Below are positions 24,275 to 39,300 of a DNA stretch of 64,000 bases, piece after piece. The notes beneath the pieces are model-generated. The model was given only the letters and a program-made list of their open reading frames with translations. It searched no databases and was not told the origin of the DNA. Numbering within the stretch: the first letter of the stretch is position 1; each line of letters opens with the position of its first letter. The position numbers and the translations under genes were made by a program. This stretch comes from Forficula auricularia (taxonomy: Eukaryota; Arthropoda; Insecta; Dermaptera; Forficulidae), in contig JALMQS010000225.1 of NCBI GenBank assembly GCA_024734495.1, positions 14,480,096 through 14,544,095 on the forward strand, in the 5' to 3' direction.

Positions 24275-24373
24275 TTAACAGGAACTTGTTATATTGAGTG
24301 GAATTTCATTATCTTCATCGTGTCCATTTAATTGAACAATCACAATCTCATATGTTATAATTGTGCCTGCAAT
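24275..24373 (-). CDS. Gr copy 2, exon 9 (stop)
   Basis: 99 nt, acceptor TTTTTTAG|ATT. Encodes IAGTIITYEIVIVQLNG and ends NITSSC with TAA at 24275-24277. TYEIVIVQL is the Gr family C-terminal signature (TYE....Q). Confidence 0.93.
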   Translation of the reverse strand: MAGTIITYEIVIVQLNGHDEDNEIPLNITSSC

Positions 24374-27300
24374 CTAAAAAATAAAATAATTTATAATTAA
24401 ATAGAATATATATATTTTAATTTATCTATATAAACATTAATTACCGTGATTAAGATATTTCGTGTTATTGTAAAAAATCCCATTCCTGTAATAGCTACCT
24501 GATCGGATGTTACGTGATGAATAAATCTTTCAACCTGGAAGAAATATATATATACATATAAATTAAATTACCCCAAATATTCTAAATTTTCTATAAAATC
24601 GGTAGATTTAAATTTTGAAAGAAATCAGCTTGTAATAATAAAATTTTGCTTACTTCTTTACTAAAGTCATCCGGAGGTACACTGTAAAGGATGTGAGCGG
24701 GAATTTTACTCTGGTCATTGATACGTGCGCAAAAAAATGAGACAAGACTTGTACGCATGATTAAATATAGAAAAGACCAGTAGAAATAAACCGTAGTGAA
24801 TAGACTCCCAAAAGGTCTGAAAAATAAAATAAAATAAAATAAAAATAATAAATTAATAAAGTAATAGAGGGGTCGGTAGCGCAATCGGTTAAATCACCAA
24901 CTTTTCTAATCCGATTAGGAGAGCATCAACCTAGACTTCATCAGTTCGATCCCATCAAGAAGCAAAGTGAATTTATTTGAAAATAATAAATAACCGGCCC
25001 CTCGGCTCCAGAAACTGACAATCTCTGGTTCTACAAAACCTCGCGCATGCGCAGGACAAAAATTTCGTAACAAGCAACCTATGAATCGTGAGAGGCAAAA
25101 ACAACATTACCCCAGGTGGTAGCTAATCCACCCACCCCTCGAGTGGCAACCGGGCATTCAGATTCTGGGGGATCTGGACCATCACGAAGTTAAGGAAGAA
25201 ACAATGGAAGAATAACACCAAAAATCCATACATACCTGGGCACCTTTAACATCAACACACTCATCCGTCCAGGAAAAATTACCTGACCATGGAACTCGAT
25301 AACACGTTCCGGAAAAAGATAGAGGCGTGGAATGTCCAACCAGAAAGAAACATCAAGCTTTGCGTGATCCCAAGGGTCCAAACGCAACAAATAATAATAA
25401 TAATAATAATAATAAACTAATAAATAGTTTTAAAATAGGCATAAAAAATCTTAATTTTGAGAAATTGAGTAAGGGAAAAAGAAGGGAGATCTTGCTTAAT
25501 CCCATCAAGCAGTGTGCATTCTCTTCGAATAGCATTTTTTTACTTAGGTAGTCACAAAATATTCGGTTCAAAATCATTCTGATTTGTAATTCATTTAAGT
25601 TCAGTCTTAAAATTATAATTTTCTTTAAAAAAATAAACTGCAATGGATCGTTGCTAAACTTTAACCAAAGTCATTTTGAAATATTAATATGTTTATTCCT
25701 TTATTATTAATCAGATATCACTTGCTATTTTCAGTTCATGTTGACTTTAATTCAAAAATAATGATCGATTCTCATTTAATACTTTAAGGAATAACAATTC
25801 TACATTAAATTTTTTGACACTTCGATTATTATTGGTAACTATTGCTGAAGTCATGGAGGAATCGAGTTAAAATCAAAAATAACGATCGATTCTTATCTAA
25901 TACTAGAGAAATAACCTTATTGCATTCCATTTTTGATGTTTTGACTATTAATGGTAACCTCTACTGAAAACGTGGAAGAATCGACTTAAAATCAAAAAGA
26001 CTAAATCTTTTGGTAAACAACTCAAGCTTGAGTTGTTTACTATACAATAAGAATTTAGTCTTTTTGATTTTAAGTCGATTCTTCAACATTTTCAGTAGAG
26101 GTTACCATTAATAGTCAAAACATCAAAAATGGAATGCAATAAGGTTATTTCTCTAGTATTAGATAAGAATCGATCGTTATTTTTTATTTTAACTCGATTC
26201 CTCCATGTCTTCAGCAATAGTTACCAATAATAGCCGAAACATCAAAAATCCAATCTAGAATTGTTATTCCTCAAAGTATTAGATGAGTATAGATGTCTAT
26301 TTTTGATAGTTTGAAACAAGTCTGTTCTTGTATTTGACACCCTTGTATAAAGCCTTAAGATCTAAGATATCTGCCCCCTTTTTAGTCATTTTTTCGATTA
26401 GATTCTAATGAAATAACCGCTCACTAGCACATTTATTAAATAATTAAAAAGTGAAAACTTATTTATTCTAGAGACACCCTTTATAAGAAATTAATAATAA
26501 AGTCAAATTTAAATAGTTCATTTATGCCTAAATTTTAAATACATCTCCATAAAATCTCAATAAAATCATTCAAAAAGTGATGTTTTCTGCATTTAAAGCA
26601 GAAGTTCTAAAACTCGAAAATCTAATCGATCCCCTAATTTTAAATACAAACACTGTAGTACAAGAATGAACTTTCTACGACTTTTCGTTCTTAAGTTATA
26701 GTGGATATCTGAATACAAACACACTGACAGAAAGAAAAAACATAACTGAAAATGATTTTTCTCAACGTTCCAAACATCTTTAAACACAATGAGGAAACAA
26801 AAAAACAAATAAAAAAATTTACATTTTTAAACTAATTCAGACTCGCCCGGAAGGCAGGCGAAGCCGGGCAAAATTTCGTTTCAAAAAAATCATATAGGTT
26901 CAGTTAGGTTATATTCAGTATGGCCTAATATTTTTTGGATGAGATTGAGGGGCATTACAATAGGTTCAAAACTAATCCTATGCTTCGGGATTCCCATGAT
27001 TGAAGGTGGCAAGCCTACACTCGCTGGGCGTAAGCAAGATGGTCTCTCATTGCCTTGAGTGCCATAAATGAACTTACGTGATACTATTAAATAATTGTAG
27101 ACAAATGAAAAATAGGTTACTTCCAAAAGAGAGAAGAATTAAGACAGAAATTTCATTATCAAGAAATTTGGTCATTCGTGTCAATGTATTATAATCCATA
27201 CGAAATCGTTGCCAAACAATATCAGGAATGTTCGCCTTGAAAAAAAAAGAAGTGAAATTATTATATTAGAATAATTAATTGAAATTTTTACTGATTGATT

Positions 27301-30300
27301 ATATAAACAATTACAAATCTTTTGAAAATGATTGAAATTTTAAACAAAAATTCAATTAGCAAATAATCAGAAATAGACTTTTTTCAAATATTTATCAAGC
27401 ATTTTCAGAGAAAAATAATTTTTGGAAATATTAGTAATTTTTATTTTTATTCAAGGTAATTTCATCTCCAAGACAATCTGTAGAATAGCTATATAGTCCA
27501 GACAAATTACGATTTTAACAGGAAATAATTCCCGGTAAAGATTTTATTGCTGGAATACCTTTATTGGTACTCCAATATTACTACCCTAAGTTTTCCCCCA
27601 AATCTGTATTGTGGAAATTTTTCTACGCGCCTCAAAATGAGAAAATTTCGGAGTTTTTTCAGTTTTTCTTGAATAACTCTAAAACGGTTTATCAAATCAA
27701 AAAGATATCTATTAGATAAATTAAAGCTCTTTAAATTACGCGTAAAATGATAAAAAATTTCATCTATTTAGGTTTAGTAGAACCGGTACTAGCGTACTGT
27801 CAAAAAACAGCCATCGGGATCACTTTTGAATATCCCTAAAACTCGTACTTTTTTCGATTTTTCCCCATTTTGACCATGAAGGAGCACGTTTTCGACAAAG
27901 ACGACTCTATACATTTTTAAACTAGATTAAATTTGCTACAATTTAAATAAAGTTTCATCTTAATTGGATAATGGTAACATGAGGTTGAAGTTTTAAAAAA
28001 ATGCAATTATTTTGCAAAAAATCGCAGTTTTTCCTTCATAAAATGAAAACCACTCATCCTAGAAACTTGATTCCTATCTCATTGTCTAGGAAATTTTATT
28101 TACTTGGATCACATTCTTATAAATTCTATTGACAAAAAGAAACATTTTCTCGAAACGTTTGGTATTTTAATAAATGTTTGTTTGAAGATTGTTTTTTATA
28201 GCATATTTGCATTTATTTATATTAGAATCAATAAAGATAATAAATTGAAACGAGAGAAAAACCCACTCACTTTGCCTTCAATTTTATATAATTCCATATT
28301 AATCTGTTTAAAACGTTCAGCTAATGAAAATGTTATTAGTATAAGAAATAAATCGAGAAAATTCCAACTAAATGTGCAGATTAAACGGACAACAGTTATA
28401 TATATTGATAATAAAAAATGATAAGGAACTAAAGTGAAGAGAGCTGCTCCATTGACAATTGAAAATTCATAGAATAAATTTAAATTTATTGTAGAATTAT
28501 TATTACAACGATATGCTCGATATACAGTCTGAAGATTACTCAACAAATGCTCCACTGAAACAAAAACAACAAATATATTATTAAAAATTGAAAATATTTT
28601 CTTGCCGAGATTAGTAAGTTGTTTATTTTTAAAAATAAATCAAAAAGGTTGTTCTATGCTTAAGGGGGTTCGGGAATGTTTATCATTTTTATAAGAAAAT
28701 TCTCAAATTTTTACTATCGAATCATTGATGTATTAAATATTTATTCCCGAAATTTGAAGTTGATCATCTGTTCCATTACCGAGAAATAAATTATTGAGAA
28801 TTGTCCTTTTAACATGGAAGTAAATTGACTGAGCTTTTAAAAGGGCTATAACTTCTATAAAAATTATACCATTTTCAACAAATTTATACAGATCAATAAT
28901 TCAACTTTTATGAATCGAATGATATATTTTTCAATAGATTTGACAGTCTAGTTAATTAGTTATTCATAAATGTAAAAATAAAATGTATTTGCAGCCAACA
29001 GAATATAACAAAAGCACTAGTGTAGAACTTGTGTACTACTACACTAGTGTATTTCTTGAAATCGTTTTTGTGTTAAATGTTTTATATAATGAGAAAAAAT
29101 TTATCTCAATATTCTTTTTATTAATATTATTATATCAATACAAAGATTTTTATTCGAAATTAACCTCATTATTAACAATTTTTTTTATTAAAAAATTTAG
29201 TAGGCAGACGTTGTCACTCTGAAGAAATACAAAAGATTTTTTCGAAGATCAACCAGATAGATAAGCTGTCCCGAACTCCCTTAAATGTAAATAAAAACAT
29301 ACACAAGTACATACAGGGGTGATATTCACCGGGTACGCACAGGTACGACCGTACCTGTGGCCTAAATTTTAAGTCTTTCGTATCTGTAGTTAAAACAAAC
29401 CTCATAAAATAAAAATCGATTATGTGATTCTTAAAAAATTGTTGAAGGTATTCAATTTGAGGTTTATAGGAAAAAAACATAAAATGTATCTTCTAGAGAA
29501 AAATTCTTTCATTGTTTAGTAAATCTTGTTTGGTTTTAGACAATAAAAATGAAAAATTTAATCATTTTTATTATATTAAACCCTGAATCTTGGCCGGATG
29601 ATGTTTGTGAAGCATACACGATTGACAGGGAAAGTAAACTTGAACAATTAAATAAAATCGTAAAAAATTTTGAATATCACCCTTGCATATTATAGTGGCC
29701 CGTAGATTATGTATACGAAATTTGGTTGAGTTTTGTCAAAGGGAAAGAATTTTCATTTTTTGACCCTCCCTCTCCTCATTTTGGATGGTTAGTTTTTGCA
29801 TTTCTCGCGTTCTAGTGGCCCACAGATTATGTACCTAGTATACAAAATTTGGTTGAGTTTGCTCCAAAGGCAAGAATTTTCAATTTTTGATCCTCCCACC
29901 CTTTTCGCGTCTTTTTTAGGAAATTTTTTAAACAAAAGTTGTCAGAAATCACATCCCCTTCAACTTGGATCATAACAAAATTTTCCGTAGAGTTATTAGT
30001 TTAGGAGTTATTTGTTCATTTCCATTATTGCACCCTCCAAACCCCCTTTTGGGGTCATAATATCAAAACGTTATATAGCAATAAACGTAAGTTAGAAGAC
30101 ATCTGATCCAAATATGAAATTTCACAATAATTCCTTCAGTCGTTTTTACGTGAATCGTGACCAACTTTTCACGGAAACCACACATACAGACAGGAATTTT
30201 GCTGAAGGTGTTTTTGTTCATAACTTTGCTGAAACGTGTCAACTAAAATTTGGCATGATTTGGACCAATGTACAGACAAAACCTTAATTATATACTATAT

Positions 30301-33300
30301 ATATAGAGAGAGATTCGTATATTTAAGTATATATTATTAACTGAATGACTTGTCTTTGCTTATTGGTGGAAAAAATCATCCATGATTATATTATTAAACA
30401 CTCCAAATCTGACCATTTGTTAATTGAATCCTTCTTTAAAATTTCGCTCATTTCTAAAATTAATCATTTTTCAAAATTCTGTTATTTGTTTAAAATTTTG
30501 GGATTGGAAAAGTCAAAATTCTGTTTAGTTGAATTTCTAGCTATACATTCGGAATTTTTTATTCTAATCGAATATTAATGTTCATTTTTTAATAAACGTT
30601 TATATATTGTATTTATTTATATACATTAAAATATATATAAAAAATTTTAACTTAAATTTGATATATATCCGTGGTGAGATCAAAAATAAAACAAAATTTA
30701 ACATAACTTATTTCTCTAGAACTATTCAAATTTTTTCTTCCTAAATATCGATTAAAACATTTGTTGTGTTGATTTGAAGCTGAACGAATGTCGGAAACGT
30801 TTGACTTTTGTATAAGGGTAAATTAAACGTTTTAATTAAGTGATTCATAGAAATTGGCAAGCGTTAAAAAAGAGTATTGCACAAAGAAAAGAAAAAAGAA
30901 TTTGGCTAGTTTGCCCAATGCGGCTATGAGTATGAATCCGGCGAGCAAATTGATCCTGAATGCCATCTTGGGTGGATTGCCATAAGACCTGAGCTCTCGC
31001 TCCACAGTTTCCCACCGATGCACGAGAGCTGGCCAGCGTGGGGTGTAGTACATAAAAGCAACCATGATAAAGACGGTAATTGCATGGAACACCGCGCCAG
31101 CTGCAAAAGGGATTTTTCAATTAAATAATATAAAGGCAAAAAAAAGGAATTACGTACATGTAGATTTGATGCCGAGATTTAAATTTCTTAGCTGAAGCAT
31201 AGCGAGAATAAACAAAGAGAAGGCACATAGAATGACGCATATTGAGTAAGCGACACGAAATGACAGCCATTTGAACCTGCAAATAAAACAAACGAATGTT
31301 TTCAAAAAGTCCATTTATTCATTTAATAATGTTTTTTATTAGTCCAGTCAAATTATGCTCAAATGAGCCCCTGTCGTGAAAGTTTTGAGGTAGTTTTGAT
31401 TTTTTGCATATATATGTTTTTGGGGAGCTGAATCCAAATCTGAGGTCTCCCACCAAAATTTCGTGACGCAATATTGTAGGAAATCCAAAAAAAGGGTGAA
31501 CATTTTCATTTTTTGGCGGTTTTTCGCTTATAACTCGGAAATTATCATCTTTTCGTAAATACTTTTTTTTACAAAATGAAAGTTCATATAATTTCGTACA
31601 AATTTTATTATTTAGTTTTTTTCTCCGAGTAACAGTTTGGGCTCAAGCGCAAAATCCAAGTTTTCGACCTCGGCAGCCCCACAGGATCACCCAAAACGTC
31701 GCACTTTTTTTTTGATATTTTCCTATTTTGACCATTAAGGAGCACGTTTTCGACAAAGACCACTCTATACATTTTTACATCGAAAATGCTGGATATCTAT
31801 AAATCTAAGGGTTATCAAAAAAGTGGTCAAAAAATTTCCTAGAGAATGAGATAGAAAGTTTCTAGGATGAATGGTTTTATTTTTATGAAGAAAAAATTGC
31901 AATTTTTTGCAAAAAAATCCAGTTTTCAAAACTTCAACTTTTTGCGGCACGGATCATCATTTATCGAATTAAGATGAAACTTTGTTTGAATTGTAGCAAA
32001 TTTAATCTAGTTTAAAAATGTATTGAGTGGTCTTTGTCGAAAACGTGTTCCTTCATGGTTCAAATGGGAAAATATCAAAATAAAGTGCGGGTTTTGGGTG
32101 ATCCGGGGGGTGGGGGGGGGGGGCTGCCTAGGTCGAAAACTTGGATTTTGCGCTTGAGCCTTAATGGTCGGTTGGAGAAAAAACCTAAATAATAAAATTT
32201 GCAGAAAATTTTATGAACTTTCATTTTGAATAGGAAGGTTATTTATTAAAAGTTGATAGTTTTTGAGTTATAAGAGAAAAACCGCCAAAAAATAGAATTT
32301 CACTTTTTTTGATTTTCTACAAATGTTGTGTCACGAAATTTTGATGGAAGACCTCAGATTTTGATTCAGAGCCCCAAAAAACATATGTATGCAAGAAATC
32401 AGAACTACCCCAAAATTTTCCTGATAAATACACAATTTGACTGGACTAAATTGGCACACAGGTTCTACTTTTTTAGAAAGGAGTGCGACTGAAATTGATG
32501 TGTAAAAGGGGGTTGGTTGCAAATGTAAAAAGGTTGAAAATCCCTTTTTTATTGTGTAAAGTAAGTTTCCTTTTTCCTAAGTACATTTGCCCTTAAAAAT
32601 CAATTCATGGTAAATGCAAATAAATAAACAATTCAAGTGGTAACGTATTAGGACTAGGTTAAGGTGACACACCCACTCGACACCATTGACCTTAACATAA
32701 CACTCTGATTAAATCAAACGAAATATCAATAGAAATTAAATTAAGGAAGATTAATTATATATGAGTCAAAACAAACAAAGCAAGCTAGAATTACACAGAA
32801 ATGTATAATGGGATTAGGGAAGGGCTAAATTTATTATATGACAATGCCAATGTACTTGATTGTTTGATTCTTTATTTAATAAGAAACAAACAGATGCATT
32901 TCATTAATATTTAGATTCAATTGTAATTGCGTAGTTCTAATAAATAATAGAAATTATAATAATAGATATGTTTACTAAAGATTAGCTTCAAAATCAATTT
33001 ATTTATGATTTGCTAGTAAAAATGATGGTTTACACCATATATCTATATAACATGGGGTTGCGAAAATTATATAATGGGGTCGTGAATGAACAAATTTTAA
33101 GAAACGCTGATTTAAGGAGGTCCTTTTTGCCGCCAATGTTAAATAAAAAATATTAGATTATAACTATAAGTTAATTTTTTATAATAGTTTAAGTCACTAT
33201 CTATGCTTTGGTGAAATTTGAATCACAGATTAGAGAGCAAATTTTTAAAATAAACTGTTTTAAAATGTAAAACATTTTCTTAGAGGCTTATGGAAAATGA

Positions 33301-36300
33301 AGATCTTGACACTTTCTCTTGAATTATACTACTATTAGTTGAATAGATAAAGTTAAAATAAACTAAAAATTAGCTTTTTTTAACATGCAGGTTTCTTTTT
33401 TTTGCAATAAAATATATGATTGACGTACGAATTTACTGAGATATTTAAGGGAGGGTAGGTTAATTGAGAACGGCGGGTAATTTGGAACAGCTAGATAAGT
33501 AATACATCCACTCGCACTACACCGTTCCTAACCTATTCAACGGCTGTTGCGTACGCGATTTTGAGTGAAAAATGCAGACGTACGTGAGACGTTAAGTCGA
33601 ACGAGTTTTTTTTTTTTTGTATTTTTGATATAATTTTTGTCGTCTGTTATAATAGATGTAAGTATCATATTTTTGAGTTCAAAGACACCATATTTTGTTA
33701 CTATCATATACGCACTATCTATTTTTAAATCCCACGTAAATTGAGTTTAACCAAAAATGCTGTTGAGAGTGGTGGCAATTTTGATGTATATTGACTACTT
33801 CGGGCAATTGGGAACGGCGACAGGCGGGTAATTGGGAACGTTCCCAATTAGCCCTTGCGTTCTTAATTACCCAGTACCTGGAGGCACCGAGCGATGCTCG
33901 GTAACTTCTTCCTTCAGTTAAAAGCTTTATTTTAATATTATTTTTAAATTAATTTAAAATTCTGATAAAAAGGTCGTTTTTTATTTGAGAGCCGTTTTCA
34001 AATTAAAAAAAATACAAAAATATATAATATTCGCCCACTGTACCCCCCCCCCCCCCCCACCTCCACCCCGCTCGACCCCACCCCCGAAACCTCGCCCTAC
34101 CACCGGATCACCCACCACTGCACCCCACCTCCTGCACCTGTTTTGATTCAACCATATGATTCATTTTTATTCATCCAATTGTTAATAAATAAAACCTATC
34201 AAAATGTGTTGTTTTTTCAGAAAATTGAGACCTGCTTATGCGAAATATATTTTTAAATAAATTCTTGATTATTTTTTATTCTATTAAATAAATAAAGTTC
34301 ATTATAAAAACAATTATAAAACGTTTATTAATATTTCTAACGTTTAGGGAGAACAAAATATGTTAAAATCCACAATCACAATACTTCTTCAAGGCCTTTG
34401 AGAATAAAGGATTAACCCGACCCATTGTCTGCCTGGGTACAAAAGGAAAAGGGAAACCTTTTTTTAAACCCTAAGAATGGGATTTGTCTACCTGAGAATA
34501 ATTAATTTGATTACGAAAAAACCCATCAAAAACAATTTTGTCGAAGATGAGACCATGACAGATCGAATTGTCACCCCAAAAACCCCTAACCCGTGAATTT
34601 CATCAAAATCGGTAAAGCCGTTTTCAAAATAGAACTAAGATACAAATATATATATACAAACAAATAAATAAATATATATATAAATAAATAAATATACAAT
34701 TTTTGCTCGTTTAATAATAGTAGATAGAGCTGCTGATTGATTGTGTAAAAATGTTTAAACTTTACAAATTTACCAAAGAAGCCACAAGTCAAGGAGTAAA
34801 GTAGTCAAAAATTTGAAGAAAGCTTTACAAATAAAAGAAAACGGAGAAGAGTTTTAATGCATAATGTGCTACGAAAAGTATCAATCTCCACTGAAAGAAG
34901 ATTGGATCCAGTGCGCCCTTTGACAACTCTGGGCACATGAACAATGTACTTCCGGTGAAACTAGTAGAGGTTATGTGTGTGATATGTCATGATTAACCGT
35001 CGTTCCTAATTACTCCATACCGTTTCCATTTCCCCCGCGGGATGTTCTCAATTACCCCATTGTTTATCGGGTAAATAGGAAAGGCAATGTTTTTTGATTT
35101 TGTTTATATTTTTATTAAAACGTAAATTTTTAAGAATATTTTATGACTACTAAGTACATAGATAATCAAAGTTAATGTAGCAATAAAAGTTGATTTAGTT
35201 TATAACTTTTGTCTATTATTTTTGATCGTTAGAAGTTCAGTGTTCCCAATTCCCCCACCTTCTCTTACTTTAAAAAAATCATATAAATGCTGTTTGGATG
35301 TAAACATAAACCGTATTAATAAAACGTATTGCCAAATCACACAAGACTTTAATATTAACTGATTTGAATAAATAAATCTAACTTTTGAATTTAATTATTT
35401 TTTTTATAATTGTTTTTATTATAAACATTTACGGCTTTCATACTATTTATTTTTTAATTCCATTATTTTTCATTTGTATTTTAACTTATTTTATTAAATA
35501 TTAGATACTACACTTCTTTTGACTCAACTGGAGCGAAAGGACCTCCCTTAATTGAAAACAGGGTTTAATAAATAGGTATACTAAATTTTATACATAAGTT
35601 ATTGTATTTTATGCGTAAGCTCTTAATATTACATATTATAATATTATTATTATGATATAGAATAAGATTAAAATATTATCTTATTATATTAAACGAGCAA
35701 AGTTTGTATATATATATCCGGTCGGGTTCTCGAAAACGGCTCTAACGATTTGGATGAAATTCACGGGTTAGGAGGGTTTTGTGTTGGACATTCGATCTGT
35801 CATGGTCTCATCTTCGGCTAAGTTGTTTTTGATGGGTCTTTTGTTAATTGAAATAATTATTCACAGGTGGTTGTTTCGATGAAAATGTTTATTTACATTT
35901 TTATTCAATTTCCTTTTAATAAATAATTGGTTTTTTAATTCTATATCCCAAATGTTTATTTACATTCTTATTCAATTTCCTTTTAATAAATAATTGGTTT
36001 TTACTTTATCCAATGCGAAGCATGGGGAAAGTATTGCAATCGGTCGCGCGGCAAGCGCGACTTCAAAGGGTCCTCAGGTAAAGACTACGGAACCCATGGA
36101 CTCAATTAAGGTCACAAATTGAAGTATTCAATTAGATTGAATTTTAGCACGTGACGGTTTTGCCAAAAATTACCTGGGATCTCGTCGAGAGGCCAAAAGG
36201 TGCCATTTTTTTGGAAGTGCGTGGGGATGGATGGATGGATGTATGTATGTATGTTATCGTTTTTTCGTCCACGAATTTTTCCACACCGTTGCACCAATTG

Positions 36301-39300
36301 AATTGAAATTGAAAACCTACCATTATTTTAACAAAATGAAGCGCTGATAAGTACTTTATTTCAGTACTTTTTTAGTTTTTTCTAAATATCTTAAAAATGA
36401 CTTAACCAATTTTGATGAAATTTAATATCCTAATTAAGTACCTTGGGGACCACAAAAAAGGTTAAATAAAGTTTTTAGTAAAATCATATTTTAAAGTACT
36501 TTACTCTAGAGTAAAATAGTACTTTTTTAATTTTTTATTTTAAATTCTTTAAAATTTATTCATTTGATCGTTTTAATATAGCTCATTCAACCTAACTTAA
36601 GTAAGAATGGTTAGACTTCTTGCTGTGAAATGGTAAAAATTTATGAGGAAATTTTATAAGTAACCATAGCAACTGCGTTGTTTTCTTATCCGTTACCTTT
36701 GCTTAAGACATAGAGAAATCGACTTTAAACCAAAAATAGCGATTGATTCTCATCTAATACTTGAGGAATAACAATTCTATATTGGATTTTTGACGTTTCG
36801 GTTTTTATTGGTAACCATTGCTGAAGACATAGAGAAATCGACTTTAAACCAAAAATAGCGATTGATTCTCATCTAATACTCGAGGAATAACCATTCTATA
36901 TTGAATTTTTGACATTTCGGTTTTTATTGGTAACCATTGCTGAAGACATAGAGGAATGGACTTAAAATCGAAAATAACGATCGATTCTTATCTAATACTA
37001 GAGGAATTATTGCATTCCATTTTTGATGTTTTGACTAATAATGGCAACCTCTACTGAAAACGTGGAAGAATCGACTTAAAATCAAAAAGACTATATTCTT
37101 TTTTGGTAAACAACTCAAGCTTGAGTTGAGCGCCGCCTGACTAGGGCTAGGGTATGCATTCGGATAGCAGGCTCAGTTTTGCAGTTTGCATCGACAGGTA
37201 CTCAACATTACAATTTTAATACTTGTCGAGTTTTTAATAAAATATTAAAATTTCAAATAATAAACATTGACACTTCATAATTTCTCAGGAAAATATTTGA
37301 CTCCTAAGTAGCAATCAGAGGGGCTAATTTTTTTAGATGGGGTTCATAATTTTTAGGAACATCAGAATCCGAGAACAACAAACTTAATATTATGGGGGAC
37401 AAAGGCTGAATTAATATTTTTAAGTTAATTGAGGAAGACCATAATAAAGTTTACTTTGAATTAAAGTCCGTTTTACCTTGAGTTTTTTCTAGATATAATT
37501 TTACTTTGGCTCCTCCAGTTCCTTATGATTTTGCTACCCAAAAAGCGAAATTCCTGAACACTTTCTGAGGTCGTTTTATTTTTTTGTTTTTTTAATGATA
37601 TTGCGATACAGGAAGTTGCACCAAAAAGGTACAACCTCTGTAGTACCCTGTGAAACCTTGTGTCGTGAAAAGAAGTAGAAATTTCAGGGATTGGGTTGGA
37701 GTTGAAGGATATACTAGTATGTATGGTAGCCGGAAAGACGGACAGAGAAAGCGAATTCCAATCTCTAGAAGTTAGAAATCATAGGGATAAACGAAATTGT
37801 GAATGCGTTTGTTCTGTTAATATCCAATTTAATCGCGAAGGGGTGTTGAATGTTAGAAAATTGTGTATATTTCTCAAATGAAGCTTTTGGCAGGATTGTT
37901 GATTTTATTTCGTCATAACAAGCGCCATGGTAGTATCTATAAAAAAGAGAAAGTGCGGAGACATTCTACGATGAACCAGGAAGTCGAGAGTGCCAGTCAA
38001 TGCTGGTTCTCCTATTAGTATGAAATAGCTCTCCTCTGAATTGAATCGTTCATTTTTGAAGTGATAACTTCTTTTGGTGCGCCTTGCACACTTTTTAATG
38101 GGATTGGGCCGTCATGCATCACGCGCCACGATAAGGGTCTGTGTGTAGCCACAGATGGCGCTTCAGCATTAACTCTAAACTCAAATTAATATCTTATATT
38201 TTAATTTTGGAGTGCATGTACATTTTTATTTTCCTGAGAAGTAAATGAGATTGAGCCGTCACGCGTCACGGTTGGGCAGTGGTCTAGTATCAATTCAATC
38301 ATTGTGGCAAAATATATTAATTATTTCTTTTCAAAAATAATAAAATTATTAAAATTTATATTTTTATAAAAATAATTATAAGTTTACTTAAAAAATTTAT
38401 TTTTTATAAAAAATATAAATTTTAATTGATAGAGTTTTTCTCTTAGGAGACGGACTGGTACAAATATGGAATTGGATGTTGATGAAAGCAGTCCACGGTG
38501 GTTGTAAAAAATAAGACTATAGAGGTTTTATTATTTTACATTTATTTGTTAAACCGACGTTTCGGAGATTTATGAACTACTGTTCATTGACTTTTTGTTA
38601 CCCTGAAGGAGAGAATAAATCTCCGAAACGATCGGTTTAACAAATAAATGTAAAATAATAAAACACTCTATAGTATTATTTTTTTACAACCACCGTGGAC
38701 TGCTTTCATCAACATCCAATTGCATAAATTTTAATAATTTTAGAATATTAGAATTATAAATGCCATATAAGTTATCACTTCTGTCGTGTGGTCTTAAGCA
38801 CATACCCGAATTTTTTTATAAATTGTTTTTTCATTTGTTCTTTATTTGTTCAAACTAAGGCCTTAGATTAAATTTGTTTTTAGAAATATTTAATATGTAA
38901 TTGTAGGATATCAGTAAATACTAAATTTATAATATCCAAAGTATGTTATAATTTATAAGTTTTTCCATTAATTTGTTCTGAGTTTACTAATAGAAAAGAT
39001 CGATTCTTTATCTGATAACGAAAAAAACATGAAAGCGACATACCTGAGATTAGAAGAATCCTTGGAATTAAATCCCTGAACGGGCATCATACTAAAACAT
39101 TGCGCTATAAATATCACTCTACGCATTGATCGAAAAAATGAATTTTTCGAATTCATTGACTCAGTCGATGATAGGAACTTCTGTACATGAATATCATTTT
39201 CATATGCATATTTAGTTACTTCTGTCGATTTTTAGATTCGATTCCACAAACGGGAATACACTTTTTACGTAAAATACCTGAAAATAAAGAAATAATTATT

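Noticed and set aside
25353..25643. 96-codon minus-strand ORF with Leu run
   Set aside because: The Leu run is just the (AAT)n tail of an inserted element read in reverse.
26890..27126. 78-codon minus-strand ORF
   Set aside because: Reads from a true receptor exon through its GTAAGT donor into intron sequence; no protein similarity.
28104..28421. 105-codon plus-strand ORF
   Set aside because: Antisense shadow of the receptor exon 28271-28554, which has a conserved paralogue and correct splice sites on the minus strand.
29314..29690. hAT-type MITE (CAGGGGTGATATTCA ... TGAATATCACCCTTG)
   Set aside because: Ends are inverted but no 8-bp duplication matches, so the boundaries are not secure enough to list.
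30845..31139. Two further minus-strand frames over 30845-31139
   Set aside because: They overlap the receptor exon 30915-31100 in the wrong frame and have no family similarity.
34586..34792. 68-codon ORF with Tyr/Leu/Ile repeats
   Set aside because: Low-complexity ATA-rich microsatellite translation.
36700..37130. Hammerhead in the 115-bp tandem units (CTGAAGACAT...GAAATCGAC)
   Set aside because: The heptamer-like start is present, but no stem II pairs between it and GAAA.
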